Shown: in pieces, positions 51,611 through 60,007 of the stretch
Numbering within the stretch: the first letter of the stretch is position 1
How the letters are laid out: every line of letters starts with the position of its first letter
Origin: Desulfovibrio desulfuricans DSM 642
Lineage (GTDB): Bacteria; Desulfobacterota; Desulfovibrionia; Desulfovibrionales; Desulfovibrionaceae
DNA length: 64,000 nucleotides
Assembly (NCBI RefSeq): GCF_000420465.1
Contig: NZ_ATUZ01000013.1
Coordinates: 372,001-436,000, forward strand
Reading direction: 5' to 3'
Notes under the pieces: model-generated
Told to the model about the DNA's origin: nothing
What the model saw: only the letters and a program-made list of their open reading frames with translations
Database searches by the model: none
Made by a program: the position numbers and the translations under genes

Positions 51611-52675
51611 TCAGCCTCTGACCGTTGTTATGATGGCGTTGGCAATATCGTCCACATCGAGAATGAGGTTGGCGAGCTTGTTGTCTACAATCGCCTTGGG
51701 CATACCGTATACGACACAGGAGGCCTCATTTTGCGCTATAAGGCAGCCACCCTTCTCTTTAAGAACCTTGGACCCTTCGCATCCGTCTGAACCCATTCCG
51801 GTGAGAATCACGCCAAGTGTGCGTCTTCCCATTGCTTTGCCCGCAGTTTCAAAAAGCACGTTTGCCGAAGGTTTGTAAAGGGCATCGCGCGGTTCTTCTG
51901 CAACAAAGATTTCTGGCAGCGGGCCGCGCATGCGAATGCCCAGATGCTTGCCGCCAGGGCAGACATACGCGTGACCTGTTTTGAACTTGTCACCGTCCTG
52001 GGCTTCGGTAACGCCGATCTGGCAAACACTGTCGAGGCGCTTGGCAAAAGGATTTGTAAAAGCCGCCGGCATATGCTGCGCAATAAGTATGCAGGCCGGA
52101 AGATCGGCAGGCAGTGCCGAAAGAATCTTTTGCACCACTGGCGGCCCACCGGTGGATACGCCGATTACAACCAGATCGCGCGGCCCGGTGCAGGGCGTTT
52201 GCACATAATCCGCAGGTTGCGAAGGCTGAGGGCGTGGAACTGGAACCTGAATCTGGTTGATGCGTCTGTACTTGAGTTTGATGATGGTTTTACGCCGTGC
52301 AATGGCACGCACCTTGCGCTGCAGTTCCGCCCCAAAACACTCCCGGTCGCAGCTCATGGTTTTTGGAATAAAATCAAGAGCGCCGTACTCTAATGCCTTT
52401 AATGTGCTTTCTGCGCCGCTCTGTGTGAGAGAGCTGACCATCAGCACGGGAATCGGAGTTTTTTTCATCAACTGCTGCAAAACTCCAAGGCCATCAAGCC
52501 TTGGAAGGTCGACATCAAGCGTCATTACGTCCGGATCGAGTTCTTCGGCTTTTTCCAGGGCCTCCTGACCGTTGCGGGCTACGCCCACAACCTTGATTTC
52601 AGAATCCTGCTCCAGAAGTGAAGTAATGGTGTTGCGCATAAAGGTTGAATCATCAACCACGAGGACACTGATCAT
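51611..52675 (-). CDS. cheB: Chemotaxis methylesterase CheB
   Basis: A 354-residue protein with an N-terminal receiver (VVDDSTFMRN, phospho-Asp54 in TLDVDLPRLDG) and a C-terminal methylesterase. The catalytic serine is in GVSTGGPPVV, the histidine in AQHMPAAFT and the aspartate in LTGMGSDG. It demethylates or deamidates receptors when phosphorylated by CheA. First gene of the minus-strand che operon. Confidence 0.95.
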   Translation of the reverse strand: MISVLVVDDSTFMRNTITSLLEQDSEIKVVGVARNGQEALEKAEELDPDVMTLDVDLPRLDGLGVLQQLMKKTPIPVLMVSSLTQSGAESTLKALEYGALDFIPKTMSCDRECFGAELQRKVRAIARRKTIIKLKYRRINQIQVPVPRPQPSQPADYVQTPCTGPRDLVVIGVSTGGPPVVQKILSALPADLPACILIAQHMPAAFTNPFAKRLDSVCQIGVTEAQDGDKFKTGHAYVCPGGKHLGIRMRGPLPEIFVAEEPRDALYKPSANVLFETAGKAMGRRTLGVILTGMGSDGCEGSKVLKEKGGCLIAQNEASCVVYGMPKAIVDNKLANLILDVDDIANAIITTVRG

Positions 52676-52761
52676 AGGATAAGCTCACTCCAAAAAATTC
52701 TCTCTCTATCTAGTTTTTGTATGCTACGTCAGGCATTATTTTTTTACAAATAAAAAATTAC

Positions 52762-52790
52762 TTGCCAAACTACTCAGTCTCGCTTATGTT
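52762..52790 (+). promoter_or_regulatory. Sigma-70 promoter of tRNA-Pro
   Basis: TTGCCA (52762-52767) and TATGTT (52785-52790) with an exact 17-base spacer, 11 bases before the tRNA 5' end. It faces away from the che operon, which starts on the opposite strand. Confidence 0.6.
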
Positions 52791-52801
52791 CCCTCTCTCA
52801 A

Positions 52802-52879
52802 CGGGATGTGGCTCAGCTTGGCTAGAGCGCAGCGTTCGGGACGCTGAGGCCGCGCGTTCAAATCGCGCCATCCCGACCA
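52802..52879 (+). tRNA. tRNA-Pro (CGG)
   Basis: Folds as a 78-base tRNA including encoded CCA. The acceptor CGGGATG pairs fully with CATCCCG; the anticodon stem CAGCG/CGCTG encloses loop TTCGGGA, giving anticodon CGG. The T arm is GCGCG-TTCAAAT-CGCGC. It reads CCG proline codons. Confidence 0.95.
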
Positions 52880-52889
52880 GCAAAATCAA

Positions 52890-52922
52890 GGGTTTACGGT
52901 GACCGCCGTAAGCCCTTTTTTT
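52890..52922 (+). terminator. Terminator of tRNA-Pro
   Basis: GGGTTTACGG (52890-52899) pairs with CCGTAAGCCC (52906-52915), followed by seven T. Confidence 0.88.
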
Positions 52923-53085
52923 GTTTTTGCATCAAGCGAATCTTTCCTTTTAAGGATAAAGAAGCGCTCCATTGTAGACGGCGGCAGTCGGAAACAGGAA
53001 TTATGCATTAGCGACTGGCCGTTTTTATGTCGCCAGGATGTTCCGTAAAAGCAATTTTGCGCGAATCCTGTGTGTTCTTAACGGC

Positions 53086-53142
53086 AAGAAAGCCCGTTTC
53101 TGAAGGGATGCTTATCACATCCCCCAAGAAACGGGCTTTCTT
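53086..53142. terminator. Large bidirectional hairpin downstream of dapL
   Basis: AAGAAAGCCCGTTTCT (53086-53101) pairs with AGAAACGGGCTTTCTT (53127-53142) over 16 perfect pairs. A second nested stem GGGATG/CATCCC lies inside. It lies about 80 bases past the dapL stop and probably ends that operon. The 52923-53222 stretch holds no gene. Confidence 0.7.
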
Positions 53143-53222
53143 CTATTTTGCGGCAACCGAGGCTATAGGCCCTGCGGATGCTTGGTCTCGTTGCTCTAGA
53201 GCGCGCTGAGCGCGCCATGCAC

Positions 53223-54449
53223 CTAGCTCAGTGAGGCAAGGCGCTTGATGGCTTCTTCCGTATCAGCAGGGGAGCCAAAGGCCGTCAAGCGCACGTAGCC
53301 CTCGCCAGAAGCGCCAAAGCCAGCGCCGGGCGTGCATACAAGCGCCGTGTTGTTCAGCACGTGGTCAAAGAATCCCCAGGAGGTCATGCCGTCAGGCACG
53401 CTCACCCAGATGTAGGGAGCATTGACGCCGCCGTAGACGGAAAGACCCATGCCGGTTACTGCTTTACGCAGGCTTTCTGCATTGCGCTGGTAGCCGTGGA
53501 TAACGTCCATGACCTGCGCCCGGCCTTCCGGGCTGTAGGTGGCGGCAGCGGCACGCTGCACAATGTAGGGGCAGCCGTTGTACTTGGTGCACTGGCGGCG
53601 GTTCCAGAGGCCGTTGAGCGCAACCTTGCCGCCCTTGCCATCGCTGACCTGGAGCGCCTTGGGTACAACCGTGTAGGCGCAACGCAGGCCGGTGAAGCCA
53701 GCGGTTTTGGAGAAGCTGCGGAATTCCACGGCCACTTCCTGCGCGCCCTCAAGCTCATAAATGCTGTGGGGAACAGAGCTGTCGGTGATGTAGGCCTCGT
53801 AAGCGGAGTCATACAGAATGACGCAGCCCTCACGGCGGGCGTAGTCCACCCAGCCTTGAAGCGCCTGGCGCGAGAGCACGGTGCCCGTGGGATTATTGGG
53901 GTAGCACAGATAGATGATGTCGGGCCGGGTTTTGGGAAAGTCCGGCACAAAGTCGTTTTCCTTGAGGCAGGGCAGGTACACGAGCCTGTCCCACTGCTTG
54001 CCGTCAAATTCGCCGGAACGGCCCGCCATGGCGTTGGAATCCACATAGACGGGGTAGACTGGGTCTGTCACTGCCACAATGCTGTCAGCGGCAAAAAGCT
54101 CCTGAAAATTGCCCACGTCCGACTTGGCGCCATCGCTCACGAACACTTCATCGGGGCTCAGGTCAACGCCGCGCGCCTTGTAGTCGTGTTCCGCGATGAT
54201 TTCGCGCAAAAAGGCATAGCCCTGTTCCGGGCCGTACCCGTGAAACGTGGCGGCATCGCCCATATCGTCCGCAGCCTTGTGCAGCGCCGCAACAACGGCA
54301 GGGGCAAGGGGGCGGGTCACATCGCCAATGCCCAGGCTGATGACGCGCTTTTCGGGGTTGGCTTCCTTGAAGGAGGCGACCTTGCGGGCTATTTCCGCAA
54401 AAAGATAGTTGCTTTGCAGCTTGAGAAAATTGCTGTTTACGCTGGTCAT
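53223..54449 (-). CDS. dapL: LL-diaminopimelate aminotransferase
   Basis: A 408-residue fold-type I PLP enzyme that makes LL-diaminopimelate directly from tetrahydrodipicolinate and glutamate. The N-terminal [46 protein letters not shown] and the PLP-lysine block [20 protein letters not shown] are DapL-typical. ATG 54449 ([17 protein letters not shown]) gives the standard length and has AGAGGA upstream; the longer frame to 54539 overlaps dapF. Paired with dapF, which makes the meso isomer for lysine and cell wall. Confidence 0.94.
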   Translation of the reverse strand: MTSVNSNFLKLQSNYLFAEIARKVASFKEANPEKRVISLGIGDVTRPLAPAVVAALHKAADDMGDAATFHGYGPEQGYAFLREIIAEHDYKARGVDLSPDEVFVSDGAKSDVGNFQELFAADSIVAVTDPVYPVYVDSNAMAGRSGEFDGKQWDRLVYLPCLKENDFVPDFPKTRPDIIYLCYPNNPTGTVLSRQALQGWVDYARREGCVILYDSAYEAYITDSSVPHSIYELEGAQEVAVEFRSFSKTAGFTGLRCAYTVVPKALQVSDGKGGKVALNGLWNRRQCTKYNGCPYIVQRAAAATYSPEGRAQVMDVIHGYQRNAESLRKAVTGMGLSVYGGVNAPYIWVSVPDGMTSWGFFDHVLNNTALVCTPGAGFGASGEGYVRLTAFGSPADTEEAIKRLASLS

Positions 54450-54463
54450 CACATTCCTCTGAA

Positions 54464-55321
54464 TCAGATGTGGTAAGTGCCGGTAAAGACGGTGACGGCT
54501 CCGCCGGTCATGTAGACATGGTTGGAAATTTCGTCCCAATGGATGTGCAGGGTGCCGCCTTTGAGTTCCACGTCAAGCTCGCGCCCGGTAAGGTTGTTGA
54601 GCACGCAGGCAACCGCAACGGCGCATGCGCCGGTGCCGCAGGCAAGGGTTTCGCCCGCGCCGCGTTCCCACACGCGCATTCTCACCTTGGTGGAGGAGAT
54701 CACTTCCACAAATTCGGTGTTGGTGCGCTGCGGAAACAGCCTGTGGTGCTCAAAGCTGGGGCCGATCTTGGGCAGATCAAGGTCGTCTATGCCTTTCATG
54801 AACACAACCGCATGCGGGTTGCCCATGGAAACAGCGGTAATATCGTAGCCAGCGCCGTCAACCTCGACCGGGCGGGCCACAAAGCGCTGGGCGCTTGTGT
54901 CGCCCTCGACCAGCACGGGAATGTTGGCCGGGGTCAGCACGGGTTCGCCCATATCAACCGTAGCGCCGCAAACCTCGCCGCCTTCAAACAGCAGGCGGAC
55001 GATTTTTTCCCCGGCGCGGGTTTCAACGCGGATAACATCCTTGGAAAGAATGCCGTGGTCGTGAACATATTTGCCCACGCAGCGGATGGCATTGCCGCAC
55101 ATTTCAGCCTCGGAACCATCAGAGTTGAACATGCGCATGCGCACGTCTGAAGTGCCGGAAGGCAGAATCAGTACAAGACCGTCAGACCCGACACCGAAAT
55201 GGCGGTCGCTGATCTGTCGGGCAAGGTCGTTGGGGTTCTCGACACGTTCTTCAAAGCCATTCACATAGACATAATCGTTGCCGATGCCCTGCATTTTTGT
55301 AAAGCGCAGTGTTGCAGCCAT
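54464..55321 (-). CDS. dapF: Diaminopimelate epimerase
   Basis: A 285-residue PLP-independent racemase converting LL- to meso-diaminopimelate. The two catalytic cysteines are in [11 protein letters not shown] (near residue 75) and [15 protein letters not shown] (near 225). [14 protein letters not shown] at the N-terminus is the substrate-binding block. AAGGAG precedes the ATG. Upstream of dapL by 14 bases, forming a dapF-dapL operon for the aminotransferase lysine pathway. Confidence 0.95.
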   Translation of the reverse strand: MAATLRFTKMQGIGNDYVYVNGFEERVENPNDLARQISDRHFGVGSDGLVLILPSGTSDVRMRMFNSDGSEAEMCGNAIRCVGKYVHDHGILSKDVIRVETRAGEKIVRLLFEGGEVCGATVDMGEPVLTPANIPVLVEGDTSAQRFVARPVEVDGAGYDITAVSMGNPHAVVFMKGIDDLDLPKIGPSFEHHRLFPQRTNTEFVEVISSTKVRMRVWERGAGETLACGTGACAVAVACVLNNLTGRELDVELKGGTLHIHWDEISNHVYMTGGAVTVFTGTYHI

Positions 55322-55647
55322 ATATACTCCTTATCATACGGGGGGCCGAAACAGGCTGCCCATAATTATCTTGGCAGTATCACAAATAAGTATTTATTCT
55401 GATTCAAGGCAAAAGTAAACACAGTGCGGCGCGCCTGCCGTGAATCCACCGTGCGGCGGCGGTTTAAGGCCGCAAAAAAAGCGGAGAGCCGCCAGACTCT
55501 CCGCTTGATGACCACTGGCCTTCGCCGTCCGTTGCGGCGAACGGCGAGGCCTGTGGCTCCCTGCGGCAGAACCGCAGGGGCCGGAGGCAAGGGGACCATC
55601 TTCCCCCCCGGGATGAGACCCCCTGCCCCCAACTATTTCTTAACGAC
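55322..55647. other. Intergenic region with glnN terminator and GC-rich hairpins
   Basis: No gene. Besides the terminator at 55472-55506, the stretch 55507-55635 carries a dense set of GC-rich inverted repeats, such as GGCCTTCGCCGT/ACGGCGAGGCC and CCCTGCGG/CCGCAGGG, ending in runs of C and G. The right part lies just past the glnN stop; the left part is the dapF upstream region. Confidence 0.5.
55472..55506 (-). terminator. Terminator of the amt-glnB-glnN operon
   Basis: AGCGGAGAG (55480-55488) pairs with CTCTCCGCT (55497-55505). On the minus strand it is followed by TTTTTTTGCGG. It lies about 140 bases past the glnN stop. Confidence 0.8.
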
Positions 55648-57840
55648 CTAGTGAGCCCAGAGCAGTTCTGCGTATTTGGGCAGAACCCACAGGTTGTCAT
55701 CAACCAGGCGCTCAAGAGCGTCGGCATGGGTGCGGCATTCGGTCATGGCGGGCAAGATGCCGTCACGAGCGGCCTTGGCCTGTTCCAGCGCGCCTTCGGT
55801 GCACTGGGCTTTTTCCACGGCCTTTTCCAGCACCGCCACACCCTTCTGGAGTGCAACAATGTGGCCGCGCAGTTCGTTAAAGTATTCCTCTTCGCTTGCA
55901 GCGCCCTTGTCGCCAAGCACGGCACGGGTTTTAACCACCGCATCGGCGGCCCTGGTCTGGGCTTCCATGCTGGGCGGCAGCACGGAAGAGCGGATCATGT
56001 CGGCCAACAGATTGCCTTCAATGCACACGGTCTTGCTGTAGTTTTCCAGCAGGATGTCCTGACGGGAAAGAATTTCACGCTCGGTCAGGATGCCGTGACG
56101 CAGGAAGACGTTCATGACGTCGGGATCGCTGTAGTGCTCAAGAGCGGTAACGGTATTGTTGTAGTTGGGCAGGCCGCGGCGGGCGGCTTCTTCAGCCCAG
56201 GATTCAGCGTAACCATTGCCGTTAAAGACGATGGGCATGTGTTCCTTGAACAGGCGGGGCAGCAGAGACTGCAGGGCCGTGTTCAGATCGGTGCCGCCAG
56301 CAACCGAAGCTTCAAGCTCGGTGGCAATGTCGTCCAGGGCGCTGGCAACAGCCGCATTCAGGGCGATATTGACCGGAGCCACGGACTGCGAGGAGCCCAC
56401 GGCGCGGAATTCAAACTTGTTGCCGGTGAAGGCAAAGGGGCTTGTGCGGTTACGGTCGGAAAGGTCCACGGGCAGCGGAGGCAGGGTGGAAACGCCCACT
56501 TCCATAACCGCGCTCTTCTTGTTCTTGGAACCCTTGCCGTTGATGATGGTGTCAAGCACGTCGGTAAGCTGTTCGCCAAGGTAGACGGACAGAATGGCCG
56601 GCGGGGCTTCGTTGGCGCCAAGACGGTGGTCGTTGCCAGCGCCCACGGTGCCGAGGCGCAGGGCCGCGCTGTGCATGTGCACGCCGCGCAGCACGGCGGC
56701 CAGGAAGACCAGGAACTGGGCGTTGTCCACCGGCGTGGAGCCGGGGTTGAGCAGGTTAGAGCCATCAGAATCGCTGATGGACCAGTTGTTGTGCTTGCCG
56801 CTGCCGTTCACGCCCGCAAAGGGCTTTTCGTGCACCAGGCACACAAAACCGTGTTTGCCAGCCATGTGACGCATCATGTTCATGCAGAGCATGTTGTGGT
56901 CGCAGGCGATGTTGGCTTCTTCGTACACCGGGGCGATTTCAAACTGACCAGGGGCCACTTCGTTGTGGCGTGTCTTGGCCGGAATGCCCAGCGAACGCAG
57001 CTCGTTTTCCAGATCCTGCATGAAGCTCATCACGCGGGGAGGAATGGAGCCGAAGTAGTGGTCTTCCATTTCCTGACCCTTGGGCGAAGTCGCACCAATC
57101 AGGGTGCGGCCAGCAAGCAGAAGGTCAGGGCGCAGGGCGGCCAGGTTTTTGTCCACCAGGAAGTATTCCTGCTCGGGGCCAACATTGGCGCGCACATAGC
57201 TGGCCGTGGTGTTGCCGAAGAGCTTGAGAATACGCATGGCCTGACGCGACAGGGCCGATATGGAGCGAATGAGCGGGATCTTGCGGTCAAGAGCTTCGCC
57301 CGAGTATGAGTAAAAGTACGTCGGAATGTGCAGGGTGGCCCCGTAAGGAGCGGGGATGATGAACACCGGCACGGAGGGATCCCACGCGGTATAGCCGCGG
57401 GCTTCAAACGTGGAGCGGATGCCGCCGGAAGGGAATGAGGAGGCGTCCGGCTCACCGCTGATCAGCATCTTGCCAGAGAATTCGCTGATGACCTGGCCAT
57501 CAATAGTGGGCGACAGAAAGGCGTCATGCTTTTCGGCAGTGAGGCCGGTCATGGGATGGAACCAGTGCGTGTAGTGCGTGGCGCCGTTTTCGATGGCCCA
57601 GTCCTTCATGGCGTTGGCGACAACATCAGCGATTTCGGGATTCAGGCGTTCGCCATCGCGGATGGTCTTGGCCAGCTTCTTGAACACATCCTTGGGAAGG
57701 CGCTTGCGCATGGTGGCTAGACCAAACACGTAGCGGCCAAAGATGTCTTCCGCGCTGCGGCCTATTTCATCAGCGCTGGTGGGGATGACCGGTGCAGTGT
57801 TCACTGCTTTGAACAAAGCCTTTTTGCGGGGGGAACTCAT
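55648..57840 (-). CDS. glnN: Glutamine synthetase type III
   Basis: A 730-residue GS of the type III (GlnN) family, much longer than the roughly 470 residues of GlnA. GRYVFGLATMRKRLPKDVF near the N-terminus, GPEQEYFLVDKNLAALRPDL, KTRHNEVAPGQFEIAPVYEEAN (seen in two parts near residue 300) and NGSGKHNNWSISDSDGSNLL are type III blocks. It assimilates ammonium with ATP and glutamate. GAAAGGAG precedes the ATG. Last gene of the amt-glnB-glnN operon, 48 bases after glnB. Confidence 0.94.
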   Translation of the reverse strand: MSSPRKKALFKAVNTAPVIPTSADEIGRSAEDIFGRYVFGLATMRKRLPKDVFKKLAKTIRDGERLNPEIADVVANAMKDWAIENGATHYTHWFHPMTGLTAEKHDAFLSPTIDGQVISEFSGKMLISGEPDASSFPSGGIRSTFEARGYTAWDPSVPVFIIPAPYGATLHIPTYFYSYSGEALDRKIPLIRSISALSRQAMRILKLFGNTTASYVRANVGPEQEYFLVDKNLAALRPDLLLAGRTLIGATSPKGQEMEDHYFGSIPPRVMSFMQDLENELRSLGIPAKTRHNEVAPGQFEIAPVYEEANIACDHNMLCMNMMRHMAGKHGFVCLVHEKPFAGVNGSGKHNNWSISDSDGSNLLNPGSTPVDNAQFLVFLAAVLRGVHMHSAALRLGTVGAGNDHRLGANEAPPAILSVYLGEQLTDVLDTIINGKGSKNKKSAVMEVGVSTLPPLPVDLSDRNRTSPFAFTGNKFEFRAVGSSQSVAPVNIALNAAVASALDDIATELEASVAGGTDLNTALQSLLPRLFKEHMPIVFNGNGYAESWAEEAARRGLPNYNNTVTALEHYSDPDVMNVFLRHGILTEREILSRQDILLENYSKTVCIEGNLLADMIRSSVLPPSMEAQTRAADAVVKTRAVLGDKGAASEEEYFNELRGHIVALQKGVAVLEKAVEKAQCTEGALEQAKAARDGILPAMTECRTHADALERLVDDNLWVLPKYAELLWAH

Positions 57841-57888
57841 ACCCTCGTCTCCTTTCTCAAGTTGTTGCTAGTATCAGGCAAAGCCCGA

Positions 57889-58227
57889 TTACAGGGCCTC
57901 ATCGCCGCGCTCACCAGTGCGGATGCGGATGGCATCCATCACATCACTGATGAAAATTTTTCCATCGCCAACCTGTCCTGTGCGGGAGATGGACACCACA
58001 GCATTCAGAACAGTTTCCAGCATGTCGTCGTGCAGCACGACCTCGACCTTGATCTTGGGCAGGCAGTCCACCTGCATGGTGGTGCCGCGATACACTTCAG
58101 TGTGCCCACGCTGGCGACCAAAGCCCTTGATTTCAACATAGTTCAAGCCGTGGATGCCCATGTCGGTAAGCGCGTCCTTAACCTTGTCAAACATGCTGGG
58201 CCGGATGATGATTTCAAGCTTTTTCAT
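57889..58227 (-). CDS. glnB: PII nitrogen regulatory protein without Tyr51
   Basis: A 112-residue PII signal protein. KGFGRQRGHTEVYRG, LPKIKVEVVL and TGQVGDGKIFISDV with IRIRTGERGDEAL are standard. Residue 51 at the T-loop tip, the uridylylated tyrosine in E. coli GlnB and GlnK, is Met here (RGTTMQVD); Tyr46 is kept. It probably senses ATP/ADP and 2-oxoglutarate and controls Amt and glutamine synthetase without uridylylation (inference). It lies between amt and glnN, 29 and 48 bases from each. Confidence 0.94.
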   Translation of the reverse strand: MKKLEIIIRPSMFDKVKDALTDMGIHGLNYVEIKGFGRQRGHTEVYRGTTMQVDCLPKIKVEVVLHDDMLETVLNAVVSISRTGQVGDGKIFISDVMDAIRIRTGERGDEAL

Positions 58228-58256
58228 AGGTCGTTCCTTTGCTGTTTCCCGTTGGA

Positions 58257-59465
58257 CTACAGGGAGTAGCCGCGTTCGTTGTGCTCGCTCAAATCGAGAC
58301 CGGTGAATTCCTCTTCGGGCGTAACCCGCAGGCCGACAACCGCGTCAACCACATAGAGGATTATCCGGGAAACTATGTAGCAATAACCCCAGGTAGCCAC
58401 AATGGACACGATCTGGATCCAGGCCTGCTCAGGATTACCGTAGAACAGACCGTCAGCGTTGTTGATGGCCGCGCAGGCGAACAGGCCGGTGGCAAGCGCA
58501 CCCCAGGTGCCGCCAACGCCGTGAATGCCAACCACGTCAAGGGCGTCGTCATAACCGAACTTGTTCTTCAGGAGCACGCCGCCGTAGCAGATGATGCCGC
58601 CAACAAAACCGATCAGCATGGCGGGCAGCACTTCCACAAAGCCCGCGCCGGGGGTGATGGCCACGAGGCCCGCCAGTGCGCCGGAGATAGCGCCAAGGCT
58701 TGTGGGCTTGCCGGTACGAATCCATTCAACGAGCATCCAGCCAAGAATACCGCAGGCAGAAGCCATGTGGGTGGTTACAAGGGCCTGACCAGCAAGAGGA
58801 CCGGAAACCAGGGCGCTGCCAGCATTGAAGCCGAACCAGCCGAACCACAGCAGGCCGCCGCCAAGCAGGGTAAGGGGCAGGTTGTTGGGCGTTGCATGCG
58901 AGCTGCCAGTGGAAAGCCGCGGTCCAAGGGCCTGGGCACAGGCAAGAGCCGCCGCGCCGGAAGACATGTGCACAACTGCGCCGCCAGCAAAATCCAGAGC
59001 GCCCATCTTGCTCATCCAGCCGCCGCCCCAGACCCAGTGGGCCATGGGCGAGTAGACGAAGAGCAACCACAAGCCGGAGAAAACAAGCATGGCGGAGAAG
59101 CGGATGCGCTCAGCGTAGGCACCGGAAATAAGGGCCACGGTAAGAGCAGCAAACATGCACTGATACCCCATGAAAACCGTGTGGGGCAGCTGGGTGGCGG
59201 CAGGAGCCGATTCGCCGCCCACGCCTTTGAGGAAGAGGTAGGAAAGATCGCCGATTATGCCGCCCACATCTTCGCCAAAGGCCAGTGTGTAACCCACTAC
59301 GGCCCATAATACAGAGATGAGAGCCAGCGCGCCGTAGCTGTGCATGTGGGTAGAAAGGATATTGCGGGAGCGAACCAGGCCACCGTAGAAGAGGGCCAGC
59401 GCCGGGGTCATCAGCATGACCATGGAGGCGCAGATCAGAATAAATGCAGTATCCGAGGCGTTCAT
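58257..59465 (-). CDS. amt: Ammonium transporter Amt
   Basis: A 402-residue inner-membrane ammonium channel with 11 hydrophobic segments. MTPALALFYGGLVRSRNIL, DFAGGAVVHMSSGAAALACA and DDALDVVGIHGVGGTWGALA contain the conserved pore Asp and twin-His residues. ATG 59465 (MNASDTAFIL) has AAGGA upstream; the open frame beyond it spans the sigma-54 promoter. First gene of the amt-glnB-glnN operon. Confidence 0.93.
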   Translation of the reverse strand: MNASDTAFILICASMVMLMTPALALFYGGLVRSRNILSTHMHSYGALALISVLWAVVGYTLAFGEDVGGIIGDLSYLFLKGVGGESAPAATQLPHTVFMGYQCMFAALTVALISGAYAERIRFSAMLVFSGLWLLFVYSPMAHWVWGGGWMSKMGALDFAGGAVVHMSSGAAALACAQALGPRLSTGSSHATPNNLPLTLLGGGLLWFGWFGFNAGSALVSGPLAGQALVTTHMASACGILGWMLVEWIRTGKPTSLGAISGALAGLVAITPGAGFVEVLPAMLIGFVGGIICYGGVLLKNKFGYDDALDVVGIHGVGGTWGALATGLFACAAINNADGLFYGNPEQAWIQIVSIVATWGYCYIVSRIILYVVDAVVGLRVTPEEEFTGLDLSEHNERGYSL

Positions 59466-59628
59466 ACGGACATCCTTCAGCGTAGTTCGGACCGGCGAGG
59501 GAGGCAGGGTGCCGCACAGCGCGGCAGGCTGGTTTCCGTCGTTCCGTTCCGCGTTTAATAGAACCTCATCCTCGTGGGCTGGCGCCATGCCCACACTGCG
59601 GCACGATGCCACAGCAATACCCTGCTTA

Positions 59629-59644
59629 GGCATGAAGTGTGCCA
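59629..59644 (-). promoter_or_regulatory. Sigma-54 promoter of amt-glnB-glnN
   Basis: On the minus strand TGGCACACTTCATGCC matches the -24/-12 consensus with GG and GC in correct register (-12 ATGC instead of TTGC). It lies about 165 bases upstream of the amt start. The neighbouring NifA-like activator supports it. Confidence 0.75.
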
Positions 59645-59751
59645 AATGTGTTTCACTGTGGGGGGAAAGCATGTAACAAGCTTATTTTATGTATATTTTT
59701 ATTTTTAAGAGCAGACAGGAAGAATTGCAGGAGGTTGGCGTCTGTGGAATA

Positions 59752-59771
59752 TTTCTACGTTGATGTAGAAA
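59752..59771. promoter_or_regulatory. Palindrome TTTCTAC-N6-GTAGAAA, candidate activator site
   Basis: A perfect inverted repeat about 110 bases upstream of the amt sigma-54 promoter. The half-site GTAGAAA recurs at 59875-59881 and 59993-59999. This is a plausible upstream activator site set for the adjacent regulator; it does not match the NifA site TGT-N10-ACA. Confidence 0.45.
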
Positions 59772-59814
59772 AAAAGAGGCCCCCCGGAGCGCTGTTTCTT
59801 GGCGCATGGGGGGG
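59770..59814 (-). terminator. Terminator downstream of the NifA-like gene
   Basis: CCCCCC (59780-59785) pairs with GGGGGG (59808-59813), with an inner GCGC/GCGC pair. On the minus strand CTCTTTTTTTC follows. It lies about 190 bases past the regulator's stop and would insulate the amt promoter. Confidence 0.65.
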
Positions 59815-60007
59815 ATTTTGAATAGTTATGTTATTTAAGTATGTTATATGAAAAAATAAAAGAATTGCAAAAATGTAGAAATTATTGGTACATCTTTGTA
59901 ATGAGCGAAGAATTATTAAATAACATACTAGAATTTATTATAAAAAATTCGTATTTGGAGCAAATCCTGGCCTTTTTTCAAAATACCGTTTTGTAGAAAC
60001 TGTATAT

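Larger units (their letters stand above)
59466..60007. other. Regulatory intergenic region between amt and the NifA-like gene
   Basis: No gene. It carries the amt sigma-54 promoter (59629-59644), a palindrome and repeated GTAGAAA motifs (59752-59999), a terminator-like hairpin (59770-59814) and a strongly A/T-rich core (59820-59960). Confidence 0.6.

Noticed and set aside
50529..51878. 449-codon plus-strand open frame
   Set aside because: Shadow of the HEAT-repeat gene and the end of cheB; no start site or domain.
55651..57309. 552-codon plus-strand open frame
   Set aside because: It is the antisense shadow of the glnN gene; its translation has no domain and glnN is strongly conserved.
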